A stretch of DNA of 64,000 nucleotides, from NCBI RefSeq assembly GCF_904846285.1, contig NZ_CAJHAD010000015.1, positions 1 through 64,000 on the forward strand, given 5' to 3'. The stretch comes from Psychrobacter immobilis (GTDB lineage: Bacteria > Pseudomonadota > Gammaproteobacteria > Pseudomonadales > Moraxellaceae). Made by a program: the position numbers and the translations under genes. The first letter of the stretch is position 1. Every line of letters begins with the position of its first letter. Positions 48,860 to 58,361 of this stretch are shown here, in pieces. Under the pieces are notes generated by a model. The model saw only the letters and a list, made by a program, of their open reading frames with translations. It did not search any database and was not told the DNA's origin.

Positions 48860-49441
48860 ATGGCCATAAAGCTTATTGTCGGTCTTGGTAATCCTGGTCA
48901 GCAGTATATGTTTACGCGTCATAATGCAGGGTTTTGGTTCGTCCATCATTTGGCGCAGCAGTTTAATATTGCCCTCGCCCCTGACAAAAAATTCCATGGG
49001 GTGACGGGACGCGGACAAATTCATGGTCATGATGTGCGTCTGCTCATGCCACTGACCTTTATGAATAAATCGGGTCAATCGGTGGTGCCGATGATCAATT
49101 TTTATGGCATTAAAAATGACGAGTTGCTGATTGCCCATGATGAGCTCGATATCCCAGCTGGCAGCATCAAGCTCAAAACCAATGGCGGACACGGCGGTCA
49201 TAACGGTCTGCGTGATATCACGCCGCATATCGGCAACGACTTTCATCGTCTGCGTATCGGTATTGGTCATCCGGGTCACAAGTCTAAAGTCAGCGGTCAT
49301 GTATTGTCTAAAGCGGCGCCCGATGAGCAAATTGCCATTGATAGCGCCTTAAGCGCCTCTTTTGAAGCTTTGCCATTGCTATTAGATGGCGATATTGAAA
49401 AAGCGCGCTCGCAGATTAATGGCTTTAAATTACCGGAATAA
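48860..49441 (+). CDS. pth: Peptidyl-tRNA hydrolase
   Basis: Pth frees tRNA from peptidyl-tRNA that drops off the ribosome; it is essential in most bacteria. 193 residues (E. coli 194). Signatures: LIVGLGNPGQQYMFTRHNAG with the catalytic His near residue 23, PLTFMNKSGQSVVPMINFYG, and LIAHDELDIPAGSIKLKTNG with the catalytic Asp, then GGHGGHNGLRDI. The start ATG at 48860 follows GCAGGGTGTTTTT. The gene stands in its usual place after rplY; the inverted-repeat element lies directly upstream. Confidence 0.97.
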   Translation: MAIKLIVGLGNPGQQYMFTRHNAGFWFVHHLAQQFNIALAPDKKFHGVTGRGQIHGHDVRLLMPLTFMNKSGQSVVPMINFYGIKNDELLIAHDELDIPAGSIKLKTNGGHGGHNGLRDITPHIGNDFHRLRIGIGHPGHKSKVSGHVLSKAAPDEQIAIDSALSASFEALPLLLDGDIEKARSQINGFKLPE

Positions 49442-49594
49442 TCTGCCGTTAATTACATATTTCTAAGTCATTTGAATGGCTAAAGCGTAAATTTAACCGT
49501 GACTTTTAGAAAAATAACTTTTATTCTAACCAACTTGTCCCCATTAAGCTTTTGATTTAACTCATTTATATCAGTTACACTAAGGAAGCAACCT

Positions 49595-49975
49595 ATGCTA
49601 CTTAATATGCTTAAATGCAAATTACATCGCGCCCGTGTTACCCATGCTGAGCTGCACTACGAAGGCTCATGCGGTATTGACGGTGACTTACTAGACCTTG
49701 CTGGTCTGCGTGAAAACGAATCTATCGATATCTACAACGTCACCAATGGTAAACGCTTTCGCACCTATGCAATTCGCGCTGAAGCGGGCTCTGGCATTAT
49801 CTCGTTAAATGGTGCTGCCGCGCATATGGCAGACTTAGGCGATATCGTCATCATCTGTGCTTATGCGCATTTTGACGAAGTGGAAGCCGCAACTTATCAG
49901 CCAAAACTGGTTTATTGCAACGAAGACAATACCGTGAAAGACACGGCTAATATCATTCCGGTACAAGTGGCTTAA
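49595..49975 (+). CDS. panD: Aspartate 1-decarboxylase
   Basis: PanD makes beta-alanine for pantothenate and CoA. It is produced as a proenzyme and cleaves itself at Gly24-Ser25 (HYEGSCGID) to form the pyruvoyl cofactor. All key residues are present: Lys9, the cleavage site, and Tyr in IDIYNVTNG. 126 residues, the family's usual length. The start ATG at 49595 is preceded by AAGGAAGCAACCT, a strong ribosome-binding site. It stands alone, with a terminator; panB and panC are not adjacent. Confidence 0.97.
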   Translation: MLLNMLKCKLHRARVTHAELHYEGSCGIDGDLLDLAGLRENESIDIYNVTNGKRFRTYAIRAEAGSGIISLNGAAAHMADLGDIVIICAYAHFDEVEAATYQPKLVYCNEDNTVKDTANIIPVQVA

Positions 49976-50064
49976 TAAGTTTTACCATTAAAGTTTTTGC
50001 TAAGTTTGATGCATTTTTCTTTTTAAGTAATAAACATTGAGCTAATTGGTTTGTATATTTGAAT

Positions 50065-50100
50065 AAAAAAGCTGAATCTATCTAAGATTCAGCTTTTTTT
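50065..50100. terminator. panD terminator
   Basis: AAAAAAGCTGAATC ... GATTCAGCTTTTTTT, a 13-bp stem with A/T tracts. Confidence 0.9.
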
Positions 50101-50207
50101 ATATCGATAAATGCGTTTAAAACCTCTTTCCTTTAAGCTTATAGTCTTTTGAGCCTTGAACTCATTAACTTTAAAGCTGTTTTGTTTACTTATAAGGAAG
50201 CTTGTTG

Positions 50208-51197
50208 ATGTGGTTGGCAGTCATTACAGTGCTGATTGGACTGGCTATTTTAGTCTGGAGTGCCGATATGTTTATCGATGGCGCGACGACCTTAGCGAAT
50301 AGTCTAGGCGTGCCAAGCTTCCTTATTGGCGTTGTCATTTTAGGACTAGGCACGTCAGCGCCAGAAATGGTGGTATCGGTACTGGCAGCATTAGAAGGCA
50401 GCCCTGAGCTGGCGCTTGGCAACGCTTATGGCTCAAATATCATGAACATCGCCCTAGTTTTAGGTACCACAGCACTTATTAGCCCTATTATTATCCACAA
50501 AAGCATCGTTAAGCGCGACTTACCACTATTACTAGTCATTACCATACTGGCAGCGTGGCAGCTGCGTGATGGGCAACTGAGTCAATCAGACGGCATAATA
50601 TTATTGCTAGGATTGGCCGCAGTATTGATTTTTCAAATTGTGATGAATTTGCGCAGTAGTAGGCAGGAAGACAAGAAAATAGCCAGCAAAAATAATGAAC
50701 ACAGTGAGAACAAGGATAGACAATCAGCAGGAATTTTTCGTGGCTTAGCAAGCTTAATAATAGGTATGTCGATATTGATATTAAGCTCACGCGCTATCGT
50801 TTGGGGCGCTGTTGAATTGGCTACTTTTTGGGGTCTGAGTGAGCTGATTATCGGTTTGACCATTGTCGCGGTTGGTACTTCATTGCCTGAGTTGGTCGCC
50901 AGCCTATCCGCAGCGCGTAAAGGCGAACATGATATGGCGCTTGGCAATATCATCGGCTCTAATATTTTTAATACGCTCGGCGTTGTAGGATTGGCAGCAT
51001 TCATTGCCTCTATTAGCGCCGACCCAATTATTTTGTCACGCGACGTGTCAGCAATGGCGCTGTTGACGCTATTATTGGTGGGGCTTTGTGTGTCTGCTTA
51101 TATCAGCAAACGCTCATTTGGACGTATTTCTGGTACGATATTACTACTGTTTTTTATCGGTTATAGTATTTTACTAACGCAAACTTTTAATAGGTAG
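50208..51197 (+). CDS. Calcium/sodium antiporter (CaCA family)
   Basis: An inner-membrane cation antiporter of the YrbG/CaCA type, 329 residues from ATG 50208 (AAGGAAG ribosome-binding site 7 bases upstream; the preceding TTG codons are not the start). It has ten hydrophobic segments in two inverted halves. The alpha repeats are GLGTSAPEMVVSVLAALEGS with LALGNAYGSNIMNI, and AVGTSLPELVASLSAARKGE with MALGNIIGSNIFNT; both contain the cation-binding Glu/Asn pairs. A charged cytoplasmic loop (about residues 150-180) joins the halves. Probably Ca2+ exported against Na+ or H+. Confidence 0.93.
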   Translation: MWLAVITVLIGLAILVWSADMFIDGATTLANSLGVPSFLIGVVILGLGTSAPEMVVSVLAALEGSPELALGNAYGSNIMNIALVLGTTALISPIIIHKSIVKRDLPLLLVITILAAWQLRDGQLSQSDGIILLLGLAAVLIFQIVMNLRSSRQEDKKIASKNNEHSENKDRQSAGIFRGLASLIIGMSILILSSRAIVWGAVELATFWGLSELIIGLTIVAVGTSLPELVASLSAARKGEHDMALGNIIGSNIFNTLGVVGLAAFIASISADPIILSRDVSAMALLTLLLVGLCVSAYISKRSFGRISGTILLLFFIGYSILLTQTFNR

Positions 51198-51241
51198 TTT
51201 ACGATTAAAGTTATCTGTGCTACTCACTTGCTAAGGTTCTT

Positions 51242-51895
51242 TTATTCACCTTTTTTACGGTTTCTGATTACCCGCCACAGCCCTTCGTTTTCTGTTTTCG
51301 GCATTTTTAAAGTAATGGTATTTGATAGCATATCTTGTATGGCCAAACCGCGACGATTAAAAAGGCAAAAGGCATAGTTAAAGACAAAACCCAAAAAGGC
51401 ACTGGTCAATAAGATAGCGCGTGAACCACCGATAACACTACCAATGAGACCAAATATCAGCGGCATCAGACTTGCTGCCAAAATACGTTTGAACGACTGT
51501 CCCCACTTTAGCAAATGACCATTATTATTGACCGTTTTTAAGCGCCACGTTTGCATACCGAGTGTTTGCCCACCGCGGCGCCAAAATAGTCCATAGAAGC
51601 CTACCAGCGTTAGGATAAAAGAGGGGGTCATAATAAAGTTTTGATACCATGTCGGTAGCGATCTGGCTTGCTGTGACTGCGTGCCCGTCTCCATCGTCAA
51701 TAGCGTGCCAATCACCGTCAGCACCGTACCAACCAAAAACAGTAGCGCCAAAATCAGCATACCATCATAAAGAATAGCCGCCATACGCGTGCCCGGTTTG
51801 GCAATCACTGCCTCTTCGGCAACGGAGTCTTGATGCGCTGAGTTGTTGCGTGGCGATTTTGCTTTAATAGCAGCTTTCGGTGACGATTTTGACAT
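51242..51895 (-). CDS. RDD-family membrane protein
   Basis: A 217-residue inner-membrane protein from ATG 51895; the frame extends six codons further to a TTG without ribosome-binding site. After a polar N-terminus of about 35 residues come RDD-domain features: RMAAILYDGMLILALLFLVG, a loop, then RRGGQTLGMQTWRLKTVNNNG, the most conserved part, and two further membrane segments. RDD proteins have no settled function; some are linked to ion transport. It is convergent with the antiporter gene, without a clear shared terminator. Confidence 0.85.
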   Translation of the reverse strand: MSKSSPKAAIKAKSPRNNSAHQDSVAEEAVIAKPGTRMAAILYDGMLILALLFLVGTVLTVIGTLLTMETGTQSQQARSLPTWYQNFIMTPSFILTLVGFYGLFWRRGGQTLGMQTWRLKTVNNNGHLLKWGQSFKRILAASLMPLIFGLIGSVIGGSRAILLTSAFLGFVFNYAFCLFNRRGLAIQDMLSNTITLKMPKTENEGLWRVIRNRKKGE

Positions 51896-52057
51896 GATAC
51901 CAGCCCATAACAAGCGAAAAATAGAGCGCTCATTGTACCGTAATTCAGGCGCTTAGCGTACCTTATGATAAGACAAGACTTTTAACACAAGGGCAGGAGA
52001 ATTTGAGTTTAGGGAAAATAGAAAGGCAAGATTATACTGCTATAAAAATGACAGGCA

Positions 52058-52094
52058 TAAAAAAATCGCCAAATTGTCATAAGACAGGCGATTA
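52058..52094 (-). terminator. Terminator after tRNA-Arg
   Basis: On the minus strand AATCGCC ... GGCGATT with a nested GTC/GAC pair and a T tract, about 50 bases beyond the tRNA 3' end. Confidence 0.75.
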
Positions 52095-52143
52095 ATTTAG
52101 TTTTAGCTTAATGATTATATGAACAAATAAGCTAGTATGCAAA

Positions 52144-52220
52144 TGGTGCGCTTGGAGAGATTCGAACTCCCGACCCCTTAGTTCGTAGCCAAGTGCTCTA
52201 TCCAACTGAGCTACAAGCGC
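52144..52220 (-). tRNA. tRNA-Arg (ACG)
   Basis: A 77-base cloverleaf on the minus strand: acceptor GCGCTTG/CAAGCGC, anticodon stem CTTGG/CTAAG with loop CTACGAA (anticodon ACG, read as ICG after deamination), T-loop TTCGAAT, and encoded CCA. It has its own promoter and terminator. Confidence 0.97.
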
Positions 52221-52279
52221 GTACTTTGCACATTATCTACTGCATCATTCAACAACAATTGCAGTAAATTAGGTTGGTT

Positions 52280-52307
52280 ATTATATAGATAATCTCGCTT
52301 ATGTCAA
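52280..52307 (-). promoter_or_regulatory. Strong promoter of tRNA-Arg
   Basis: On the minus strand, consensus TTGACA (52302-52307), 16 bases, TATAAT (52280-52285). The start near 52273 gives a leader of about 50 bases. Confidence 0.85.
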
Positions 52308-52404
52308 CTTATTTTTTAATTAAATTCAAATTATTTTTGAATGTTAATCTAAAATATCATTAACGCTATTTTTGCGTCATTACTCTTTATAACAACTGAA
52401 TAAA

Positions 52405-52494
52405 TGGCGGTGAAGGAGGGATTCGAACCCTCGATACGCTTACACGTATGGTTCCTTAGCAGGGAACTGGTTTCAGCCACTCACCCACTTCACC
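52405..52494 (-). tRNA. tRNA-Ser (GCT)
   Basis: A 90-base class II tRNA on the minus strand: acceptor GGTGAAG/CTTCACC, anticodon loop CTGCTAA (anticodon GCT), a long variable arm (TACG...CGTA region), T-loop TTCGAAT, and encoded CCA. Confidence 0.97.
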
Positions 52495-53644
<1,150 letters not shown>

Positions 53645-53664
53645 AATAATCTATAGATGGTAAA

Positions 53665-53706
53665 TAAAAAAGGGTGCTCTATATTTTATAGAGCACCCTT
53701 TTTTTA
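53665..53706. terminator. Bidirectional terminator between thiD and yggT
   Basis: AAAAAAGGGTGCTCTAT and its complement make a stem of about 17 bp with a tiny loop, flanked by A and T tracts. Confidence 0.95.
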
Positions 53707-53752
53707 AATCTTTTAAGAGGTAGTTATTTTTTTCAACTCAGCAGACTTTAAC

Positions 53753-54322
53753 TTAGCCCAACATCGGCATAAAGCTTGATGCCAATCCACCGATAAATAT
53801 CTCAAGTAGATAAAAAGCAAAAAAGGCAATCATTGGTGATAAGTCAATCATGCCCAAGTTTGGCGTAATGCGGCGAAACGGCGCTAAAATTGGCTCTGCT
53901 AAATTAACAATGATACCAATTATCGGATGCTGAGATTGGGTAAACACTACAATCCAGCTCACAATGATAGAGCCGATAACCAGATAGCGGCACATACGCA
54001 AAAAGTCTAATACTAAGCTGATAGTACCAGTAAAGAATAACGGTACAGGCGCAATACCTTTATGCGTTAATGCTGCTTTTCCTGCAATATCAATCAGGCG
54101 AATCAAAAACATCAATACAATGGCAGCAATACTAATACGACCTTGACCAACAGTTGGGAAAATACGCCCAAACACATCGACGATATGGGTGGCTTTATAA
54201 GCAGGGGCAATCATAGGATTGCTGGCATCCATCCCCGCAAACTGTAGCATAAAGCGGATAAACACCAACATCATGGCGAAGGTAGTGACCAAATCAAAAA
54301 TTTGCAATAACAGGTTGTTCAT
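53753..54322 (-). CDS. YggT-family membrane protein
   Basis: A 189-residue inner-membrane protein made of two YggT-like halves, each with a pair of hydrophobic segments. The second half carries PIIGIIVNLAEPILAPFRRI and LSPMIAFFAFYLLEIFIG, the family signature. YggT proteins are linked by context to osmotic tolerance and to cell division or Sec functions, but the molecular role is unsettled. It follows proC on the same strand by 151 bases, the arrangement found in most gammaproteobacteria, and is probably co-transcribed. Confidence 0.93.
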   Translation of the reverse strand: MNNLLLQIFDLVTTFAMMLVFIRFMLQFAGMDASNPMIAPAYKATHIVDVFGRIFPTVGQGRISIAAIVLMFLIRLIDIAGKAALTHKGIAPVPLFFTGTISLVLDFLRMCRYLVIGSIIVSWIVVFTQSQHPIIGIIVNLAEPILAPFRRITPNLGMIDLSPMIAFFAFYLLEIFIGGLASSFMPMLG

Positions 54323-54473
54323 GAAGTGCTACTCAATGTGACATTATTAACGGGATTTAGGATGACGAATGTCATTATCAGGTATTTTTATGACTTTACA
54401 TTTTTTATGATTATTAATAGGGCATTTCATGAATCATGACATACCCTATCAGTAGAGAACTAACCATTAAAGG

Positions 54474-55307
54474 CTATTTACTCATCTCTTCACTTAACGC
54501 TTGGCTACGATCATAACAAGCCTGCATGGCCTCAACAATTTGACGACTTATGTTATTGGCTTGCATGGACTCAATGGCCGCTTGGGTCGTGCCGTTTGGT
54601 GAAGTGACTTTACGACGTAGCTCGCTTGGTGCGTCTTCACTACCTAGCGCCATTTTTGCTGCACCCAGCATGGTTTGCATGGCCAGTGCTGACGCTTGTT
54701 CTTTATCCAATCCTAAGGCCACTGCCCCATCGACCATCGCTTCGATAAAGTAAAACATATAAGCTGGCGCTGAGCCTGATACGGCGGTGACCGCATGCAT
54801 GTGTTCTTCATTGTCGACCCACATGACCAGACCTGATGCTTCCATCACTGCGGTTGCCAATTGTTTTTGTTCAGCAGAAATATCATCCGTACCGTACAGA
54901 CCGGTTGCGCCCATTTGAATCATCGCTGGTGTATTTGGCATCGCACGGACGATGTTGCTATATCCGCCGAGCATATTTGATAACAGCGCAGTCGATAATC
55001 CTGCTGCCACTGAAATCACCAGCTGCTTGTCTAAAACATCAGCAAAACCACTGACCACTGCTTTCATGACTTGTGGCTTGACCGCCAGCACCAAGATGTC
55101 AGCACCGATAACGGCCGCTTTTGCATCGGCAGTTGGATCAACCGTATTCAATCCTTTCGCAGCCAATTGCTCGCGCGCTTCACTGCTCGGATCAGCAACG
55201 GTAATCAGACTCGGTTTAACGCCGCAGCTGACTAGCCCGCTAATCAAAGCCTGCGCCATATTGCCACCACCGATAAAGCTGATTTTTTTATTATCTAATA
55301 CTGACAT
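54474..55307 (-). CDS. proC: Pyrroline-5-carboxylate reductase
   Basis: ProC reduces pyrroline-5-carboxylate to proline with NADPH, the last step of proline synthesis. The 277 residues cover the Rossmann domain (ISFIGGGNMAQALISGLVSCG at residues about 9-29), LVLAVKPQVMKAVV near 72, the NTPAMIQMGATGLY loop near 124, and the C-terminal signature AMQTMLGAAKMALGSEDAPSE, then LRRKVTSPNGTTQAAIESM, which binds the substrate. The start ATG at 55307 follows AGGAGACACGT, a strong ribosome-binding site. yggT lies downstream. Confidence 0.97.
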   Translation of the reverse strand: MSVLDNKKISFIGGGNMAQALISGLVSCGVKPSLITVADPSSEAREQLAAKGLNTVDPTADAKAAVIGADILVLAVKPQVMKAVVSGFADVLDKQLVISVAAGLSTALLSNMLGGYSNIVRAMPNTPAMIQMGATGLYGTDDISAEQKQLATAVMEASGLVMWVDNEEHMHAVTAVSGSAPAYMFYFIEAMVDGAVALGLDKEQASALAMQTMLGAAKMALGSEDAPSELRRKVTSPNGTTQAAIESMQANNISRQIVEAMQACYDRSQALSEEMSK

Positions 55308-55474
55308 ACGTGTCTCCTATTCAAAAAATGCAAAGGCATTCAAACTAACATAATGATAGGTAAAATGACACTCAGTTTACCATACTGCTACTGGCGTCGT
55401 TTGATAAATTCAAAGGCTCAATAATGGGCTGACCGTTTAAATAATCACTATATTAGATACTACATATTTATCAT

Positions 55475-57070
55475 TTAATACGTTTGACGCAAAATTAAAT
55501 AGCTTTCAATAAGGGTGGCAAGTTGTTTTACATCCACATTAATACTCGACTGTTCAGCAGCCAACACCCAGCTTTCAAAAGGCGATAATAATAAAACAGG
55601 TTGTTTTATCGGGCGATCGTTCTCTAAAAGCTCGTTTTCACTACTTTCTTTATTTATCACAGTCACACTAACTACCATCAAACTCTCACGCATCCATGAT
55701 GGAATGCCCAAGGTTTGATAAAGCTTTTTACCCGCTTGTGGACGCGACACCAGTGGAGTTTGCACACGCTGATTGCGCTCTAATGGCGCAAAGATGAATT
55801 TAACCTTATCTTTATAGATTTCTAATGGTTGCGCTACTGCACTTGGCTGAATCTGCACGTACCAAGTAAATTTATCATCATTACGTAAAGTAATAGAAAC
55901 GGGCTTACTGTCAGCTGCATGAACATTAGCCCCAGTAAGATTAAACTCAGTATGAATAAATAAGCTCTGCGTTTGCTCGGCAAGCGGCAAATCAAGCCAC
56001 TTGAGCCAGTCATTGCTTAGACGATAAAGCTGCTGACGATAGCGGCGAATGGTATAAGACGCTTTGTGACCTTGCCAAAATAACGCTGTTTGGTGATCAT
56101 TATCATCGCGTTGGCTTAGGCGTAAGACATCATCAACGAGCTGTTTGGCGGGCGGTAGTGGCTCATCTTGACCAAGCCAATAATGCAATAGTTGTCGCTG
56201 ACGATAGCTTGGTAATGATTGCAATTTATCTATATCTAGCACGCGCTGTGCAGGTGGCAGCTGTAATGATGCAATCTCTGTGTGCTGTAAATCATCGACT
56301 ACTTGGGCATTGATTATTAAGTGCGCATCGCTTAATAATTGCGCGCTACGAGCAATATTGTCAATAACGTTTGGGTTATAAGTTGCTAATATCGGCATGA
56401 TATCTCGACGTAAGCCACTACGCACATTATCGCCAGCCTCATTGGTTGGGTCATCGATATAAGGTAGCTTTATAAGCTGTGCATAGGCGCTGATATCGGC
56501 GCGTTTGACCGTTAGCCAAGGTCGCCATAACGCTATGCGATGCGCGTCCTGCGTTTGGATGTGCCATGGCTGCATACCTGATAAACCATTTACCCCAGCG
56601 CCTTGAATCAAGCGCATTAATACGGTTTCTGCTTGGTCATCGGCATGGTGCGCTAAGAGTAATACATCATCTTGATTAAGTTGCGCACGCATCACATCAT
56701 AACGTGCTTGCCGTGCTGCCTGCTCATTATGACCATTTACTTGTGCGGGTAAAATCCGACATGGTATCTTTTGTACCTTTGCCCAATCGGCAACATGCGC
56801 TGCCCAAGCGCCACTATCTGCTTGTAGACCATGGTTAACATGCAGCAATTGCGGCAAAAATGGCAATTTACCTTGGCGATAAAGTTGTACGCAAAGTGCT
56901 GCCAGTGCTAACGAATCACGCCCACCACTACAGGCTAGCCAAACTCGCCGACCATGTAGTTGCTCGCCATATTCAGCCAGACTGCTTAATAATGCTTCTG
57001 CCAGAGCAGCATCGACGGGCAATGTGGCTATCGGTTTAATAGGATATGGGAGGATTGCACTATTCGTCAT
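55475..57070 (-). CDS. tilS: tRNA(Ile)-lysidine synthetase
   Basis: TilS changes C34 of the CAU-anticodon tRNA-Ile to lysidine, so that it reads AUA; it is essential. The 531-residue protein (E. coli 432) has the PP-loop LACSGGRDSLALAALC near residue 46, HHADDQAETVLMRLIQGAGV near 140, and the YIDDPTNE.....R segment near 205. The C-terminal TilS domain ends in ...RPQAGKKLYQTLGIPSWMRE. The extra length lies in the linker between the domains and at the C-terminus. The gene stands after accA on the same strand, separated from it by a terminator. Confidence 0.95.
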   Translation of the reverse strand: MTNSAILPYPIKPIATLPVDAALAEALLSSLAEYGEQLHGRRVWLACSGGRDSLALAALCVQLYRQGKLPFLPQLLHVNHGLQADSGAWAAHVADWAKVQKIPCRILPAQVNGHNEQAARQARYDVMRAQLNQDDVLLLAHHADDQAETVLMRLIQGAGVNGLSGMQPWHIQTQDAHRIALWRPWLTVKRADISAYAQLIKLPYIDDPTNEAGDNVRSGLRRDIMPILATYNPNVIDNIARSAQLLSDAHLIINAQVVDDLQHTEIASLQLPPAQRVLDIDKLQSLPSYRQRQLLHYWLGQDEPLPPAKQLVDDVLRLSQRDDNDHQTALFWQGHKASYTIRRYRQQLYRLSNDWLKWLDLPLAEQTQSLFIHTEFNLTGANVHAADSKPVSITLRNDDKFTWYVQIQPSAVAQPLEIYKDKVKFIFAPLERNQRVQTPLVSRPQAGKKLYQTLGIPSWMRESLMVVSVTVINKESSENELLENDRPIKQPVLLLSPFESWVLAAEQSSINVDVKQLATLIESYLILRQTY

Positions 57071-57154
57071 TATTAACCTTATTAATCTTTAACTTATTAA
57101 CAGCCGAACCCCTTTAATGCCAATGCAGCTTTGCTAGGATAAATGAAGCCGCAC

Positions 57155-57187
57155 AAAAAAACGTGCCATAAAATGACACGTTTTTAT
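57155..57187 (-). terminator. accA terminator
   Basis: AAAAACGTG, 11-base loop, CACGTTTTT; on the minus strand it follows the accA stop by about 65 bases and separates it from tilS. Confidence 0.8.
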
Positions 57188-57252
57188 TTTAACATTAAGC
57201 GTAAATCGATATCGTTAAAAGCTAAGTTTAAGTACCCTAGCAATATAAAATC

Positions 57253-58056
57253 TTAGCAGGGCAACATCACTTCTGAGTTAAAGGATTTTAATTTCTCATA
57301 ACGCAGCTCGCAACGCTCATGTGCATCCATGTCTTTAAGCTCATCTAATTGCTCAACGATTAATGCTTTTAGCACCGTCATTACTGGCTGTGGCTGGATA
57401 TGTGCGCCCTCGCCTTCGTCGATAACCGCATCAATTAAGCCCATTTGATAGAGGTTAATGGCATTTAACTTTAACGCTTCACTGGCATCTTGGGCTTTTT
57501 CGGCGGTTTTCCACAGGATAGACGCACAGCCTTCAGGAGAGATAACCGAATAAATACTGTTTTGCAGCATATTTACCTTATCGCCAACCCCTATTGCCAA
57601 TGCACCACCTGAACCACCTTCACCGATAATGGTAACGATAACAGGGACTTTAAGGCTAGAGAACACGGCGATACTTTCAGCGATGGCTTGCGCTTGGCCG
57701 CGCTCTTCAGCACCAATACCGGGGTAAGCGCCTTGAGTATCAACAAAGGTCATTACCGGAATATTAAAACGCTCAGCCATTTTTACCAAACGAATCACCT
57801 TGCGATAGCCTTCAGGGTTTGCCATGCCAAAATTATGGGCGATACGCTCGCGCGTACTTCGACCACGATGCTGACCAATCACCATCACAGGCTGGCCGTC
57901 TAGGCGCGCAAGACCGCCAAGGATAGCTTTATCATCTGCATAAGCACGGTCGCCATGCAACTCATCAAATTCGGTAAACAGCTGATTCACATAGTCCATA
58001 AACAATGGACGTTTGGCATGCCGTGCAAGCTGAACGCTATCCCAGACGGTACTCAT
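57253..58056 (-). CDS. accA: Acetyl-CoA carboxylase carboxyltransferase alpha subunit, short form
   Basis: AccA with AccD transfers CO2 from biotin to acetyl-CoA, making malonyl-CoA for fatty-acid synthesis. The core is intact: [14 protein letters not shown] region ([20 protein letters not shown]), [60 protein letters not shown] and [15 protein letters not shown]. At 267 residues it lacks about 55 N-terminal residues found in E. coli AccA (319). The start is not in doubt: GAAAGGGAAG lies directly upstream and Acinetobacter AccA is similarly short. The shortening is therefore lineage-typical rather than a truncation. accD is not nearby. Confidence 0.95.
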   Translation of the reverse strand: MSTVWDSVQLARHAKRPLFMDYVNQLFTEFDELHGDRAYADDKAILGGLARLDGQPVMVIGQHRGRSTRERIAHNFGMANPEGYRKVIRLVKMAERFNIPVMTFVDTQGAYPGIGAEERGQAQAIAESIAVFSSLKVPVIVTIIGEGGSGGALAIGVGDKVNMLQNSIYSVISPEGCASILWKTAEKAQDASEALKLNAINLYQMGLIDAVIDEGEGAHIQPQPVMTVLKALIVEQLDELKDMDAHERCELRYEKLKSFNSEVMLPC

Positions 58057-58361
58057 AGACGCTTCCCTTTCGTAATTCTGTATAATGTGGTGATGTTTAA
58101 TAATGACACTGTTAGTTGATATTGTTATCAGCTTTTGGATAATCGATTATCAAAGTACAGTTGTAAACTCAATAGAAGCTATAGTAGCACATCTTAAATC
58201 GCATGACATTACTCACAACGCCGCTTTTGTTACGTTAATCTGTAGCGCCATTATTACAATAGTAACGGCTTAGTGTTAAAAATCAGTATTAAGAACCGGT
58301 ATCAAGAATCAGTATTAAAAACCATGGTTAAGAATCAGTGTTAGCGCTCAACGCTGATGCC
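58057..58361. other. Gap between ppx and accA
   Basis: About 305 bases holding the accA promoter on the right side of the gene start and, directly after the ppx stop, a block of 13-bp imperfect repeats (listed separately). No ORF or terminator of the usual kind is seen for ppx. Confidence 0.45.
58278..58343. repeat. 13-bp imperfect tandem repeats (five units)
   Basis: Five successive 13-base units near the consensus AATCAGTATTAAG, alternating with an AACCGGTATCAAG variant so that a 26-base super-period is also clear. They lie 20-85 bases beyond the ppx stop codon. Iterated sites of this type can be protein-binding arrays; they could equally be slippage products. Confidence 0.75.
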
